A stretch of DNA of 64,000 nt from positions 682,001 through 746,000 of the forward strand of contig NZ_JACHWU010000002.1 in NCBI RefSeq assembly GCF_014191605.1. Reading direction: 5' to 3'. Origin of the DNA: Prauserella isguenensis (GTDB taxonomy: Bacteria; Actinomycetota; Actinomycetes; Mycobacteriales; Pseudonocardiaceae). Below are positions 54,398 through 62,476 of this stretch, one piece after another. The position numbers and the translations under genes are program-made. The first letter of the stretch is position 1. Every line of letters begins with the position of its first letter. Under the pieces are notes generated by a model. The model saw only the letters and a list, made by a program, of their open reading frames with translations, did not search any database and was not told the origin of the DNA.

Positions 54398-55015
54398 TCA
54401 GAGGGGTGCGCGGGCGAGCAGCCGTGTCGTCGTGTCGGTCGCCTGTTCGGCCAGCACCGTGAATCCGGCGGGCAGGCGAGCCGACAGGCCCCCGTGCCGG
54501 ACGCGGTACGGATGTGGCGATCCCGCACCGCCTTGGCCCGGCGGCTGAGCCTGCCGCGCCTGGTCGTGCAGCGGTTCGTCCTGCCGCAGCGCCTCCCAGC
54601 CGAGCAGTCCGCCCGGCGCGACAGCGGCCGCAGCCGCGGTGAACGCCGCCTCGTCCCAGAACCGGGTGGCGAGCACGAGCGCCCATCGTCCGGTGTGCGC
54701 CTCGCCGGTGAGCGTGGCCGTCGCGTCGGCGCACACGCGGTCGATGCGCGAGCCCAGTCCGCGCCGGGCCGCCTCGTCGCGCAGCTGGGCCAACGCCAGG
54801 TCGGAGACGTCGACGACGGTCACCGCGCGGCCCTGCCCGGCCAGCGCGAGCGCGCTTCCGGACCGGCCGCCGGCGAGTTCCAGCACCGGCCCACCGGGCA
54901 GCTCCGCGGCGAGTGCGTCCGCGACGAGCGGGTGCGGGGTGAAGGAAGGCCGCCGCGCCGCGTACCGCTCGTTCCACCGGCTCCGGTCCGCCGCGACGGC
55001 GTCGGCGTCACTCAT
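54398..55015 (-). CDS. Class I SAM-dependent methyltransferase
   Basis: Product of 205 aa from ATG 55015 (GAGGAG six bases upstream); ATG 55033 is the alternative. The SAM motif I is VLELAGGRSGSALALAG, followed by VTVVDVSD (acidic motif II) and a catalytic-domain core ALVLATRFWDEAAF...GLLGWEALRQDE. The tail is helical. No specific target motif is visible. It lies between the phosphatase (convergent) and VKOR genes. Confidence 0.85.
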   Translation of the reverse strand: MSDADAVAADRSRWNERYAARRPSFTPHPLVADALAAELPGGPVLELAGGRSGSALALAGQGRAVTVVDVSDLALAQLRDEAARRGLGSRIDRVCADATATLTGEAHTGRWALVLATRFWDEAAFTAAAAAVAPGGLLGWEALRQDEPLHDQARQAQPPGQGGAGSPHPYRVRHGGLSARLPAGFTVLAEQATDTTTRLLARAPL

Positions 55016-55070
55016 GGCCCGCTCCTCGCTCATACCGGCCCCTCACGCCCCCTGACTCCGCGCTCAGCGT

Positions 55071-55119
55071 GTTCCGAGGACACCGCGGTTGAGGACACCG
55101 CGGTTCCGAGGACACCGCG
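55071..55119. repeat. 17-bp tandem repeats
   Basis: GTTCCGAGGACACCGCG occurs at 55071-55087 and 55103-55119, with a 15-bp copy lacking CC (GTTGAGGACACCGCG) at 55088-55102, followed by a partial ATTCCGAGA. It lies between the methyltransferase and VKOR genes, just downstream of the VKOR stop. Confidence 0.85.
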
Positions 55120-55130
55120 ATTCCGAGAGC

Positions 55131-55853
55131 TCACAGCAGGTCCGAGAAGTAGTCCCAGAAGCGCTGTACGACCAGGAACACGACGAGCGCCAGCCACAGC
55201 GCCAGCCCCCACAGGTGATGACGCACCGGCCTCGGAGCGATCCCCGGCAAGTGCCCGGCCGCGACGTTGTGGGCCGTCGTGTACCAGAAGACCGGGATGG
55301 TCACCGCCCACACGACGAGGCAGTACGGGCACAGCGCTCCGATCTCGTACAGGCTCTGGGTGATCAGCCAGTGCACGAACCCGACGCCGAACAGGGTGCC
55401 GGCCTGCATACCGAGCCAGAACCACCGCGGCAACCGAACCCGCGCGAGCACGGCCACGCCGACGGTGACCACGACAGGGAACGCCACCAGGCCGATCAGC
55501 GGATTCGGGAAACCGAACGCCGCAGCCTGGTCGCTCTGCATCACCGATGTACAGGAGACGGTCGCATCCAAGGTGCAGCTCGGCCGGTAGTCGGGATTCT
55601 CCAGCAGCGCGAGCTTGTCGAGCGTGAGCGCGAACGCGGCGGCCAGGCCGAGCAGTCCGCCGATCGTCAGCACCCAACCGGTGATGCTCCGCAGCCTGCC
55701 GCCCACCGGGCCGTCGGTGTCGCCCGACCCGCCTGCGATGTCGCCGTCCGGTCCGTCGGCCGCCCCGGCGTCACCGGCCGGACCCCCCGGGGTGTCGTCG
55801 ACACCGACCGCTCCGGCCCGATCTCCGCTGTCGTCGCTGTTACTGCCGGACAT
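55131..55853 (-). CDS. Vitamin K epoxide reductase (VKOR) family protein
   Basis: Product of 240 aa from ATG 55853. About 50 acidic/Gly-rich residues precede four to five hydrophobic helices. The CXXC pair is C175-P-Y-C178 in IGALCPYCLVVWAV, and two more conserved cysteines, C93 and C101, lie in PSCTLDATVSCTS, the arrangement of bacterial VKORs that reoxidise a DsbA-like thiol oxidase in disulfide formation. A thioredoxin-like partner is not fused and not found adjacent. Likely inner membrane, with the cysteine loops on the outside. Confidence 0.92.
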   Translation of the reverse strand: MSGSNSDDSGDRAGAVGVDDTPGGPAGDAGAADGPDGDIAGGSGDTDGPVGGRLRSITGWVLTIGGLLGLAAAFALTLDKLALLENPDYRPSCTLDATVSCTSVMQSDQAAAFGFPNPLIGLVAFPVVVTVGVAVLARVRLPRWFWLGMQAGTLFGVGFVHWLITQSLYEIGALCPYCLVVWAVTIPVFWYTTAHNVAAGHLPGIAPRPVRHHLWGLALWLALVVFLVVQRFWDYFSDLL

Positions 55854-55938
55854 GCCCCCGGTTTCCCCTTTCTCGACCCTTCCTGCCCGCACGGTACTCA
55901 CCGCCGGGTGCGCCGCGCGTGAACGGGACGTGATCAAG

Positions 55939-55951
55939 CACTCGTTGAGTG
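55939..55951. promoter_or_regulatory. Short palindrome in the VKOR/MBL intergenic region
   Basis: CACTC GTT GAGTG (55939-55951) is a perfect 5-bp inverted repeat with a 3-nt loop in the 171-bp gap between divergent VKOR and MBL genes. It could be a regulator site or chance; weak evidence. Confidence 0.3.
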
Positions 55952-56024
55952 GTGCCGACACAGCGGGATACGTTCGACGCGGCACTTGTGGACGACGACC
56001 GTCTAGGAAGCCGGTGAGTCAGCG

Positions 56025-57155
56025 TTGACGGACCCGACCAGCCGAACGAGCCCGCCCGAGGGCGTCACGGTCCTCGGCACCGCCCAGTGGACGGCGTGGC
56101 AGCGGCGCACGCTGCCACCGGTCGAGCGGGTGTCCGGCGGAATCTGGTCCGTGCCGGTGCCCATCCCCCACAACCCGCTGCGCTACACGCTCAGTTACGT
56201 CATGGAGGGCGACGGCGGGCTGCTCGTCGTCGACCCGGGCTGGGATTCGCAGGAGGGCTGGGACGCGCTGCAGGCCGGGCTCGCCGCGGCGGGCGCGGTG
56301 CCCGGCGACGTGGCCGGCATCGTGGCCACGCACATCCACCCCGACCACCACGGCCTGTCGGAACGGCTCCGCGAGCTGTCCGGCGCCTGGATCGCGATGC
56401 ACCCGGCGGAGCGCGACACACTCCCCCAGCGCATGTCCGGTGTCCTCGGCGCGCACGGCACGCTCACCGCGTGGCTGCGGAACCGGGGTGCGTCCGACGA
56501 GGACGCCCACGCGCTCGGCGGGCCGTTCGACGCCCGCGACCCGGAGGCCGCCGCGATGGCCGAGCCGGACGTACTGCTCGAGGACGGGGACCTCGTCCCA
56601 CTGGCCGGGCGGACGCTGCGGACCGTGTGGACGCCGGGGCACACCCCCGGCCACCTGTGCCTGCAGGCGGTCGACGAGCGATTGCTGCTCACCGGTGACC
56701 ACGTGCTGCCACGCATCACCCCGAACATCGGGCTGTACCCGGGCGGAACCGGCTCTCCGCTGGCGGACTTCTTCACCTCGCTCGCGCGCACCAAGGACTT
56801 CGACGACCACGACGCGCTGCCGGCGCACGAGTACCGCTTCCGCGGACTCGGCGAGCGCACCCGCTTGCTGGCCGAGCACCACGAGCGGCGGTGCCAGGAG
56901 ATCGTCGACGTGGTGGCCGGGCTGGGCACGCCGACGCCGTGGGAGGTCGCCACGCACCTGACGTGGTCCCGGCCGTGGGCCGAGGTGGGGCACATGCGGA
57001 TCAGCGCGCTCGCCGAGACCGAATCGCACCTCGACCACCTCGTCACCGAGGGCAGGCTCGCGTGGCACGGCAGTCCCGGAAACGGTCCCGCACCGCCGGC
57101 CCGCGTCCGTCTCGCCGCATCCCCCACGCCGACCACCGCAAGGAGTACGACATGA
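56025..57155 (+). CDS. MBL-fold metallo-hydrolase
   Basis: Product of 376 aa starting at a TTG (TTGACGGAC). MBL motifs: THIHPDHHGL (HxHxDH), GHTPGHLCL and LTGDHVLPRITPNIG. The C-terminal ~90 residues (GERTRLLAEHHERRCQEIVDVVAGLGTPTPWEVATHL) form a winged-helix-like element seen in PF17778-type MBL proteins. The stop overlaps the next start (ATGA). Relatives include glyoxalase II-like and lactamase-like hydrolases; the partner is a thiolase-like/crotonase fusion, so it may cleave an acyl-CoA or thioester. Not proven. Confidence 0.87.
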   Translation: MTDPTSRTSPPEGVTVLGTAQWTAWQRRTLPPVERVSGGIWSVPVPIPHNPLRYTLSYVMEGDGGLLVVDPGWDSQEGWDALQAGLAAAGAVPGDVAGIVATHIHPDHHGLSERLRELSGAWIAMHPAERDTLPQRMSGVLGAHGTLTAWLRNRGASDEDAHALGGPFDARDPEAAAMAEPDVLLEDGDLVPLAGRTLRTVWTPGHTPGHLCLQAVDERLLLTGDHVLPRITPNIGLYPGGTGSPLADFFTSLARTKDFDDHDALPAHEYRFRGLGERTRLLAEHHERRCQEIVDVVAGLGTPTPWEVATHLTWSRPWAEVGHMRISALAETESHLDHLVTEGRLAWHGSPGNGPAPPARVRLAASPTPTTARSTT

Positions 57156-59536
57156 CCGCCGCGCCCACCGTCGACGATCTGGACCCCGCCACGCCGGTGC
57201 TGGTGGGCGTCGGCCAGGCCGCCGAACGCATCGACGACGCCGACTACCGGCGGCTCTCCGCCGTCGACCTGGCCGCCGAGGCCGCCCGTGCCGCACTGGC
57301 CGACACGGGCGCCGACGCCGACGCGGTCGCTGCGGCCGTCGACACCGCGGCGGGGATGCGCCAGTTCGAGCACTCGACACCCGGCGCGTTCCCTCCGCTG
57401 GGCAGTTCGGACAACTATCCGCGATCAGTCGCCGGGCGCGTGGGCGCCGACCCGGGCCGCGCGATCCTCGACGTCGTCGGCGGGCAGGGGCCGCAGCACC
57501 TGGTGAACGAGACGGCCGCCGCGATCGCCGCGGGCGAGGCCGAGGTGGCGCTGCTGTTCGGCTCCGAGGCGATCTCGACGGCGCAGCATCTCGCGTCGGC
57601 TCGGGACAAGCCCGACTTCACCGAGCACGTCGGCGGACAGCTCGAGGACCGCGGCCGCGGCCTGCAGGGCCTGATGACCCAGGAGCTCCTCGCCGCGGGG
57701 CTGGCCGATCCGGCGAGTCAGTACGCGCTGTTCGAGAACGCCCGCCGCGGCAGGCTGAAGTCGTCCCGCGAGGAGTACGCCCGCGCGATGGGCGAGCTGT
57801 TCGCTCCGTTCACGTCCGTCGCGGCGCGCAATCCGTACGCCGCGGCGCCGGTCGAACGTTCGGCCGCCGACCTGACGACGGTCACCGAGTCGAACCGGAT
57901 GATCGCCGATCCGTATCCGCGCTACGTCGTCTCGCGCGACAAGGTCAACCAGGGCGCGGCCGTGCTGGTGACGTCGGTCGCGGCGGCCCGGCGGCTCGGG
58001 GTGCCGCGGGAGAAGTGGGTGTTCCTGCACGGCCAGGCCGATCTGCGCGAACGCGACCTCGTCGACCGGGCCGATCTGTCCGCCTATCCGGCGGCGGTCG
58101 CGGCGGTGCGGCACACGCTCGACGTCGCCGGGATCGGACTCGACGACGTCGCCGCGTTCGACCTCTACAGCTGCTTCCCCGTCGCCGTGTTCGCACTCTG
58201 CGACGGCCTCGGGATCGCGCCGGACGACCCGCGCGGGCTGACGCTCACCGGCGGGCTGCCGTTCTTCGGCGGCGCGGGCAACAACTACTCGATGCACGCG
58301 ATCGCCGAGGCCGTGACGCTGCTGCGCGACCGGCCGGGCGAGTTCGGCCTCGTGGGCGCCAACGGCGGCATGCTCAGCAAGTACTCGGTCGGGGTGTACT
58401 CGACGACACCTGCGCCGTGGCGGCCCGACGACAGCGCCCGACTGCAGGCCGAGCTCGACGCCGCCGAGAAGCCGGGCCACGCCCGCTACGCCGACGGCTG
58501 GGCGACGATCGAGACGTTCACCGCCGTGTACGGCAGGTCGGGTTCGCCCAAGGGCGTCGTGGTGGGACGGCTGGAGTCCGACGGCACCCGGTTCGTCGCC
58601 AACACCCAGCGGGGCGACGACGAGCTACTGGACCTGCTCACGACCGGCGACCCGGTGGGCACCCGCGTGTACGCACGCTCGTTCGGCTACGGCAACCGCG
58701 TCACGGTGACCGAGGAGCGGATGAACGAGTTCCATCCGCCCCGCAGGCCTGCACTGCGCGAGTCCTACGAGCACGTGCTCGTCCGGCGCGACGGGCACGT
58801 GCTCGAAGTCACGATCAACCGGCCCGAGGCACGCAACAGCCTGCACCCGGACGCGAACGCCGAGCTGGACGAGATCTTCGACGCCTACTTCGCCGACCCC
58901 GACCTGTGGGTCGCGATCCTGACGGGCGCGGGCGACAAGGCGTTCTCGGCGGGCAACGACCTGAGCTACACCGCGTCCGGGAATCTGCCGTGGACGCCGA
59001 AGAACGGGTTCGCGGGCCTGACGCATCGTGAGCACCTGCCGAAGCCGGTGATCGCGGCCGTCAACGGATACGCCATGGGCGGCGGTCTGGAGATCGCGAT
59101 GGCGTGCCACGTCATCGTCGCCGACGAGACGGCGCGGTTCGCGCTCAGCGAGGTCCGGGTCGGGCTCATCGCGGCGGCAGGTGGTCTGGTGCGGTTGCCG
59201 CGGACGATCCCGCCGAAGCTGGCGAACGAGATGATCCTGACCGGCAAACGCCTCGACGCCGACGAAGCCGCTCGACACGGGCTCGTGAACCGGGTGGTCG
59301 AAGCGGGCGGCGCCGTCGACGGTGCCCGTGAGGTGGCGGCCGAGATCCTCGCCGGATCGCCCACCTCGGTGCGCGCGTCGCTGCAGTTCATGGCCGAGAC
59401 CGCGGGCGTGGCGGACACGGTGGAGGCCGTCAACCGGCCGTCGTCGGTCATGGACCATCTGCTGGTCGCCGAGGACACGATGGAGGGCATCATGGCGTTC
59501 ACCCAGAAGCGGGAACCGCAGTGGAAGAACCGCTGA
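57152..59536 (+). CDS. In-frame fusion of thiolase-like acetyl-CoA acetyltransferase and enoyl-CoA hydratase
   Basis: Product of 794 aa from ATG 57152 (AGGAG upstream). Residues 1 to about 520 resemble the thiolase-like acetyl-CoA acetyltransferases that lack the N-terminal nucleophilic cysteine: VGQAAERIDD, DVVGGQGPQHLVNETAAAIAAGEAEVALLFGSEA, then PFFGGAGNNYSMHAIAEAV and the C-terminal OB-like part. Around M524 the frame continues without a stop into a ~270-residue crotonase domain (TINRPEARNSLHPDANAELD, FSAGNDLSYTASGNL, VNGYAMGGGLEIAMACHVIVA). An internal ATG with GAGGAG nearby at 58721 could give a separate crotonase. The MBL hydrolase gene upstream overlaps it by 4 bp. Confidence 0.88.
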   Translation: MTAAPTVDDLDPATPVLVGVGQAAERIDDADYRRLSAVDLAAEAARAALADTGADADAVAAAVDTAAGMRQFEHSTPGAFPPLGSSDNYPRSVAGRVGADPGRAILDVVGGQGPQHLVNETAAAIAAGEAEVALLFGSEAISTAQHLASARDKPDFTEHVGGQLEDRGRGLQGLMTQELLAAGLADPASQYALFENARRGRLKSSREEYARAMGELFAPFTSVAARNPYAAAPVERSAADLTTVTESNRMIADPYPRYVVSRDKVNQGAAVLVTSVAAARRLGVPREKWVFLHGQADLRERDLVDRADLSAYPAAVAAVRHTLDVAGIGLDDVAAFDLYSCFPVAVFALCDGLGIAPDDPRGLTLTGGLPFFGGAGNNYSMHAIAEAVTLLRDRPGEFGLVGANGGMLSKYSVGVYSTTPAPWRPDDSARLQAELDAAEKPGHARYADGWATIETFTAVYGRSGSPKGVVVGRLESDGTRFVANTQRGDDELLDLLTTGDPVGTRVYARSFGYGNRVTVTEERMNEFHPPRRPALRESYEHVLVRRDGHVLEVTINRPEARNSLHPDANAELDEIFDAYFADPDLWVAILTGAGDKAFSAGNDLSYTASGNLPWTPKNGFAGLTHREHLPKPVIAAVNGYAMGGGLEIAMACHVIVADETARFALSEVRVGLIAAAGGLVRLPRTIPPKLANEMILTGKRLDADEAARHGLVNRVVEAGGAVDGAREVAAEILAGSPTSVRASLQFMAETAGVADTVEAVNRPSSVMDHLLVAEDTMEGIMAFTQKREPQWKNR

Positions 59537-59569
59537 CACCACGCCGACGACGCTGATCGGAGCCCGACG

Positions 59570-60187
59570 ATGTCGGCACCCTCGCACCACGACCGAGCAC
59601 ACGCGAGCACCGGCAGGCCACGCGACCCGGAGGTCGACCGCCGGATCGCGCTGGCCGCCGTCGCCGTGTTCGGCGAGGCCGGCTGGGCGGGGTTCAGCGT
59701 CGAATCGGTGGCCCGGCAAGCGGGTGTCGGCAAGGCGTCGATCTACCTGCGCTGGGAGACGAAGGAACGGCTGCTGCTGGACGGGCTTGCCGCGCACGTG
59801 GCGCCCGTGGTCGACGCCGACACCGGCTCACTGCGTGGAGACCTGACGGCGCTGGCGCGACAGCTGGTCGAGCTGTACGCCGGTCCGAGCAGGCAGGCCG
59901 CGTTGCGGATGATGCTCGAGGCACCGATGATCCCCGGCCTCGCCGAGCGGTGCGACGAGCTGCGGCAGGCGCAGGTGAAGGCGGCGCGCGCCATGGTGCG
60001 CCGCGGCATCCGGCGCGGCGATCTACCCGACGACAGCTCGGTCACCCTGCTGCTCGACACGCTGTGCGGCGGCGTCATCGCGCACATCCTGTCGACTCCG
60101 CAGCACCTGGAGGACGCCGTCCAGGCCGGGCTGGACGAGTTCACCGAGAACCTGGTCGGCTTCCTGCTCGGCTCGACCCGCCCGTAG
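59570..60187 (+). CDS. TetR/AcrR-family transcriptional regulator
   Basis: Product of 205 aa. The helix-turn-helix region is residues about 25-70 (DRRIALAAVAVFGEAGWAGFSVESVARQAGVGKASIYLRWETKERLLLDGLAAH), with a C-terminal ligand domain of TetR type (MMLEAPMIPGLAERCDELRQAQVKAARAMVRRGIRRGDLPDDSSVTLLLDTLCGG). It lies 34 bp after the fusion gene and probably co-transcribed with it. No operator was evident next to it. Confidence 0.88.
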   Translation: MSAPSHHDRAHASTGRPRDPEVDRRIALAAVAVFGEAGWAGFSVESVARQAGVGKASIYLRWETKERLLLDGLAAHVAPVVDADTGSLRGDLTALARQLVELYAGPSRQAALRMMLEAPMIPGLAERCDELRQAQVKAARAMVRRGIRRGDLPDDSSVTLLLDTLCGGVIAHILSTPQHLEDAVQAGLDEFTENLVGFLLGSTRP

Positions 60188-60281
60188 GGACACGGCCGGA
60201 TCGGCGGCGGGCCGGGCAAACCCGGAGCGGACCTCTTCCTACCAGTGGTGCGCCTATCGGCGCCAGCAGTGACCGTCAGTG

Positions 60282-60518
60282 TCATCCCTCGGCCCAGTCG
60301 TCGGACTTTGCGGTTCCTCCTTGGCGCTGCTTCGCGTTCTTTCGTCCCAGCAGACTTCCACCGATCAGCGCCGCACCTACAGCGGCTGCTCCTATGTGGA
60401 GTGTCGTGAGGGCCGCACCGTCTGCGAAGCGGGACAGCAGCCCGAAGTCATCGTTCCACAAACCACCGATTCCGTTGATAACCAGAATTACTCCGACGAT
60501 TTCTATTGCTGCCCGCAT
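60282..60518 (-). CDS. Small membrane protein
   Basis: Product of 78 aa. Two hydrophobic segments (AAIEIVGVILVINGIGGLW and TLHIGAAAVGAALIGGSLLG) flank a short loop, then a charged tail KNAKQRQGGTAKSDDWAEG. The ATG at 60518 has GGTGAG upstream. It is in the lower-G+C right-hand part of the window and convergent with the TetR gene. No domain recognised. Confidence 0.65.
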   Translation of the reverse strand: MRAAIEIVGVILVINGIGGLWNDDFGLLSRFADGAALTTLHIGAAAVGAALIGGSLLGRKNAKQRQGGTAKSDDWAEG

Positions 60519-60838
60519 CAGATCTCACCTTTCGTTGATTGATTTTCGTTCCGACCCGGACTGCCGGTTACCTTCGGCCGCGCATTGGGAACACGGGTGA
60601 TGTGCGCCTGATGTGGCCGCGGGGCCTGACTTCCCGGACATCGGGGTTCGAGGCCTCGTCGTTGGTTGCAATGACATGAGTGGCAACTTCGTTGGCCCTG
60701 AGGCTCAGGTTTCGCCGGTGCAGGCGAAGGACGTGGGTCTCTGTCATGGAACTCTCCAGAACTTCGGTGGGATTCAAGAGAAAAGGGAACGGTTCCGGCC
60801 GAGGAGCGCGGCGACAGCTGACGGCTGCGTGTTGCCCA
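60519..60838. other. Gap with one possible small ORF
   Basis: This 320-bp stretch between the small membrane protein and the GAP-family gene has no clear gene. One candidate on the minus strand, 60568-60747 (59 aa, ATG with GGAG upstream), begins MTETHVLRLHRRNLSLRA; it has no recognisable domain and is listed separately with low confidence. Confidence 0.5.
60568..60747 (-). CDS. Possible small basic protein
   Basis: Open frame of 59 aa from ATG 60747 with GGAG six bases upstream. The sequence is His/Arg-rich (RLHRRNLSLRANEVATHVIATNDEASNPDV). No homologue or domain is recognised. It may be spurious, since it lies within low-conservation sequence and its codons are not strongly biased. Confidence 0.25.
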   Translation of the reverse strand: MTETHVLRLHRRNLSLRANEVATHVIATNDEASNPDVREVRPRGHIRRTSPVFPMRGRR

Positions 60839-61576
60839 TCAGCCGATCCACTCCAGCGCGGATATGGCTCGCAGGGCGAGGATCGCGCCCACGATGCCGA
60901 TGATCCATGCGGTCGTGGAGTGCGCATGCTTGGTGAGCCAGTGATCCAGCCTGCTCAGCGGCCTCGCAAGCACGGAGTGGGCGACGATACGTCCGAACGT
61001 CAGCACGAGGGCTGGGATGATCATGACGAGGCAGTACCCCGCCAACAGGACAGCGTCGCCGGGCCAGCCCGGCCCCCGGGTGGTGATGATTCCGATTGCC
61101 GCGAGGTAGGGGATCATCGTCGCGACTTCCACCAGAACCGCAGTGACCGCGAGCGCCATCAGGGCCGCTGCCGACCCGATCGAGACTGCGCCGTCACCCA
61201 TCGCCGTCGCCCGCCACCGAGAGATGCGTCCTTCACCGTTCGCTGCACGCTCAGCAGCCCGCGCCCTCGCGCCCGTGTTGTCCATCCGGATGCTGACGAC
61301 GAACAGGCCCAGTCCGATCGCGAGTTGGCCGATCAGGAATGCATCCGTCTCCCGGAGACCGTTGAACGTGTCGATCAGGGCGATGGCACCCACGAGCAGA
61401 GCCAGCCCGATGAGAAAGTAGGTCGCCGTTACGACGAGCAGGAACAGCAGGACGCGTCCCACTCGCACCCGACCCGGTGCCATCAGCAGCCAGACCGGGA
61501 TGAGCAACGTGCCAAAACTCATCGAGTCGACCAATGCGAGCACGATCAACGTGCCCAGGCTCATGGTGTCGGGCAT
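60839..61576 (-). CDS. GAP/Sap-family membrane transporter
   Basis: Product of 245 aa with about six hydrophobic segments. The start MPDTMSLGTLIVLALVDSMSFGTLLIPVWLLMAPGRVRVGRVLLFLLVVTATYF matches the GAP family (PF11139; includes mycobacterial peptidoglycolipid and sulfolipid addressing proteins). A cytoplasmic loop (RMDNTGARARAAERAANGEGRISRWRATAMG) precedes the second half (GSAAALMALAVTAVLVEVATMIPYLAAIGI; PGDAVLLAGYCLVMIIPALVLTFG). The gene is divergent from a TetR gene. Probable export of a lipid or glycolipid; substrate unknown. Confidence 0.85.
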   Translation of the reverse strand: MPDTMSLGTLIVLALVDSMSFGTLLIPVWLLMAPGRVRVGRVLLFLLVVTATYFLIGLALLVGAIALIDTFNGLRETDAFLIGQLAIGLGLFVVSIRMDNTGARARAAERAANGEGRISRWRATAMGDGAVSIGSAAALMALAVTAVLVEVATMIPYLAAIGIITTRGPGWPGDAVLLAGYCLVMIIPALVLTFGRIVAHSVLARPLSRLDHWLTKHAHSTTAWIIGIVGAILALRAISALEWIG

Positions 61577-61602
61577 GAGCGCATGCCCTCACTTTCTGGT
61601 TT

Positions 61603-61618
61603 TAGTACGAGTGTGCTT
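61603..61618. promoter_or_regulatory. Second copy of the TetR operator (GAP-gene side)
   Basis: TAGTACGAGTGTGCTT (61603-61618) matches 12 of 16 positions of the perfect palindrome at 61637-61652 and lies closer to the GAP gene. It fits an operator repeated for the divergent promoter. Confidence 0.6.
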
Positions 61619-61624
61619 CTATCT

Positions 61625-61656
61625 TTGACAGCAGCGTAGCACGACCGTGCTAGTAT
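61625..61656 (+). promoter_or_regulatory. Probable promoter and operator of the TetR gene
   Basis: TTGACA (61625-61630, -35-like) and TAGTAT (61651-61656, -10-like) are separated by 20 bp. A perfect 16-bp palindrome TAGCACGACCGTGCTA (61637-61652, 7-bp arms) sits between and over them. The -10 box ends 7 nt before ATG 61663, so the transcript is probably leaderless. Binding of the adjacent TetR protein would block the promoter. Confidence 0.6.
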
Positions 61657-61662
61657 GTGTCC

Positions 61663-62271
61663 ATGCCGCGAACGATGGACAGGGACGCACGTAAGGCTCA
61701 GCTCGCGGAGGCGGTGTGGCAGGTGATCCTCGACCAGGGCATCTCGGCGGTTTCGGTTCGTACGGTCGCCGAACATGCGGGTGTCGTCGTCGGTTCGCTC
61801 AGGCACGTCTTCCCGACGCGCTCGGAACTCGTGCAGTTCTCCGCCGAGCTCATGATGGAGCGCGTTACTGAGCGGCTTCTCACCGCTACGCCCCACGATG
61901 ACTCACGCGAGTATGTGGTCGCGAAAATCAAGAACGTCCTTCCCCTCGACCCGGACAGCCGAGCCGAATACGAGGTGAATCTCGCACTCCTCGCCGAGCG
62001 TGCCGCAGTGCCGGGACTGCTGCAGGTACGCCTCGACGCACATCACCAGCTCGCCAAACTCTGCGTCCGCCTCGTCGAGATCCTGACAGGACAGTCCGGA
62101 ACGCCGGCTGTGGCCTCACGGGCGCACCGACTTCACGCACTGATCGACGGGCTCGCATTCCACCTGTTTCATCAGCCCGTCGAGGCCGATACCACCTGGG
62201 CACTCGACATCGTCTGGAGCGAGGTGTCGGCTATCGCTGCCGACACGAACAGCGGCGAGATCACGCGCTGA
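61663..62271 (+). CDS. TetR-family transcriptional regulator
   Basis: Product of about 202 aa from ATG 61663; a GTG at 61657 is possible but the leaderless promoter favours the ATG. The helix-turn-helix region is residues about 20-50 (WQVILDQGISAVSVRTVAEHAGVVVGSLRHVFPTRSELVQFSAELM), with GVVVGSLRHVF as the recognition part. The C-terminal domain is of TetR_C type. Divergent from a GAP-family transporter gene with two related operators between, so it probably represses both. Confidence 0.88.
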   Translation: MPRTMDRDARKAQLAEAVWQVILDQGISAVSVRTVAEHAGVVVGSLRHVFPTRSELVQFSAELMMERVTERLLTATPHDDSREYVVAKIKNVLPLDPDSRAEYEVNLALLAERAAVPGLLQVRLDAHHQLAKLCVRLVEILTGQSGTPAVASRAHRLHALIDGLAFHLFHQPVEADTTWALDIVWSEVSAIAADTNSGEITR

Positions 62272-62476
62272 GTCGACTATCCACGATTCATACTCCTGCC
62301 ACGAGTCGCGAGCGGCTGTTACGTCGCGTCGATCTTCGTGACCTACTTGGACCTGTGGTCCGGGTGGCCTTTTTCGCCGGATCTTCTCAGACCTTTTCCC
62401 AGTCCATAATCTTCACATGAATATTAGAAGTCCGTAACCCAATGAGTGCGTCATATTCTCGAACACAGGAGAAAAC
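62272..62476. other. AT-rich leader of the glycosidase gene
   Basis: This 205-bp gap contains the inverted repeat GGACC TGT GGTCC (62349-62361) and an AT-rich block at about 62405-62435 (ATAATCTTCACATGAATATT), unusual for this window. It presumably holds the promoter of the glycosidase gene; an AGGAG ribosome site precedes ATG 62477. Confidence 0.5.

Noticed and set aside
55939-55951. Palindrome as a strong operator
   Set aside because: Arms of only 5 bp with no second copy near; kept as a weak site only.
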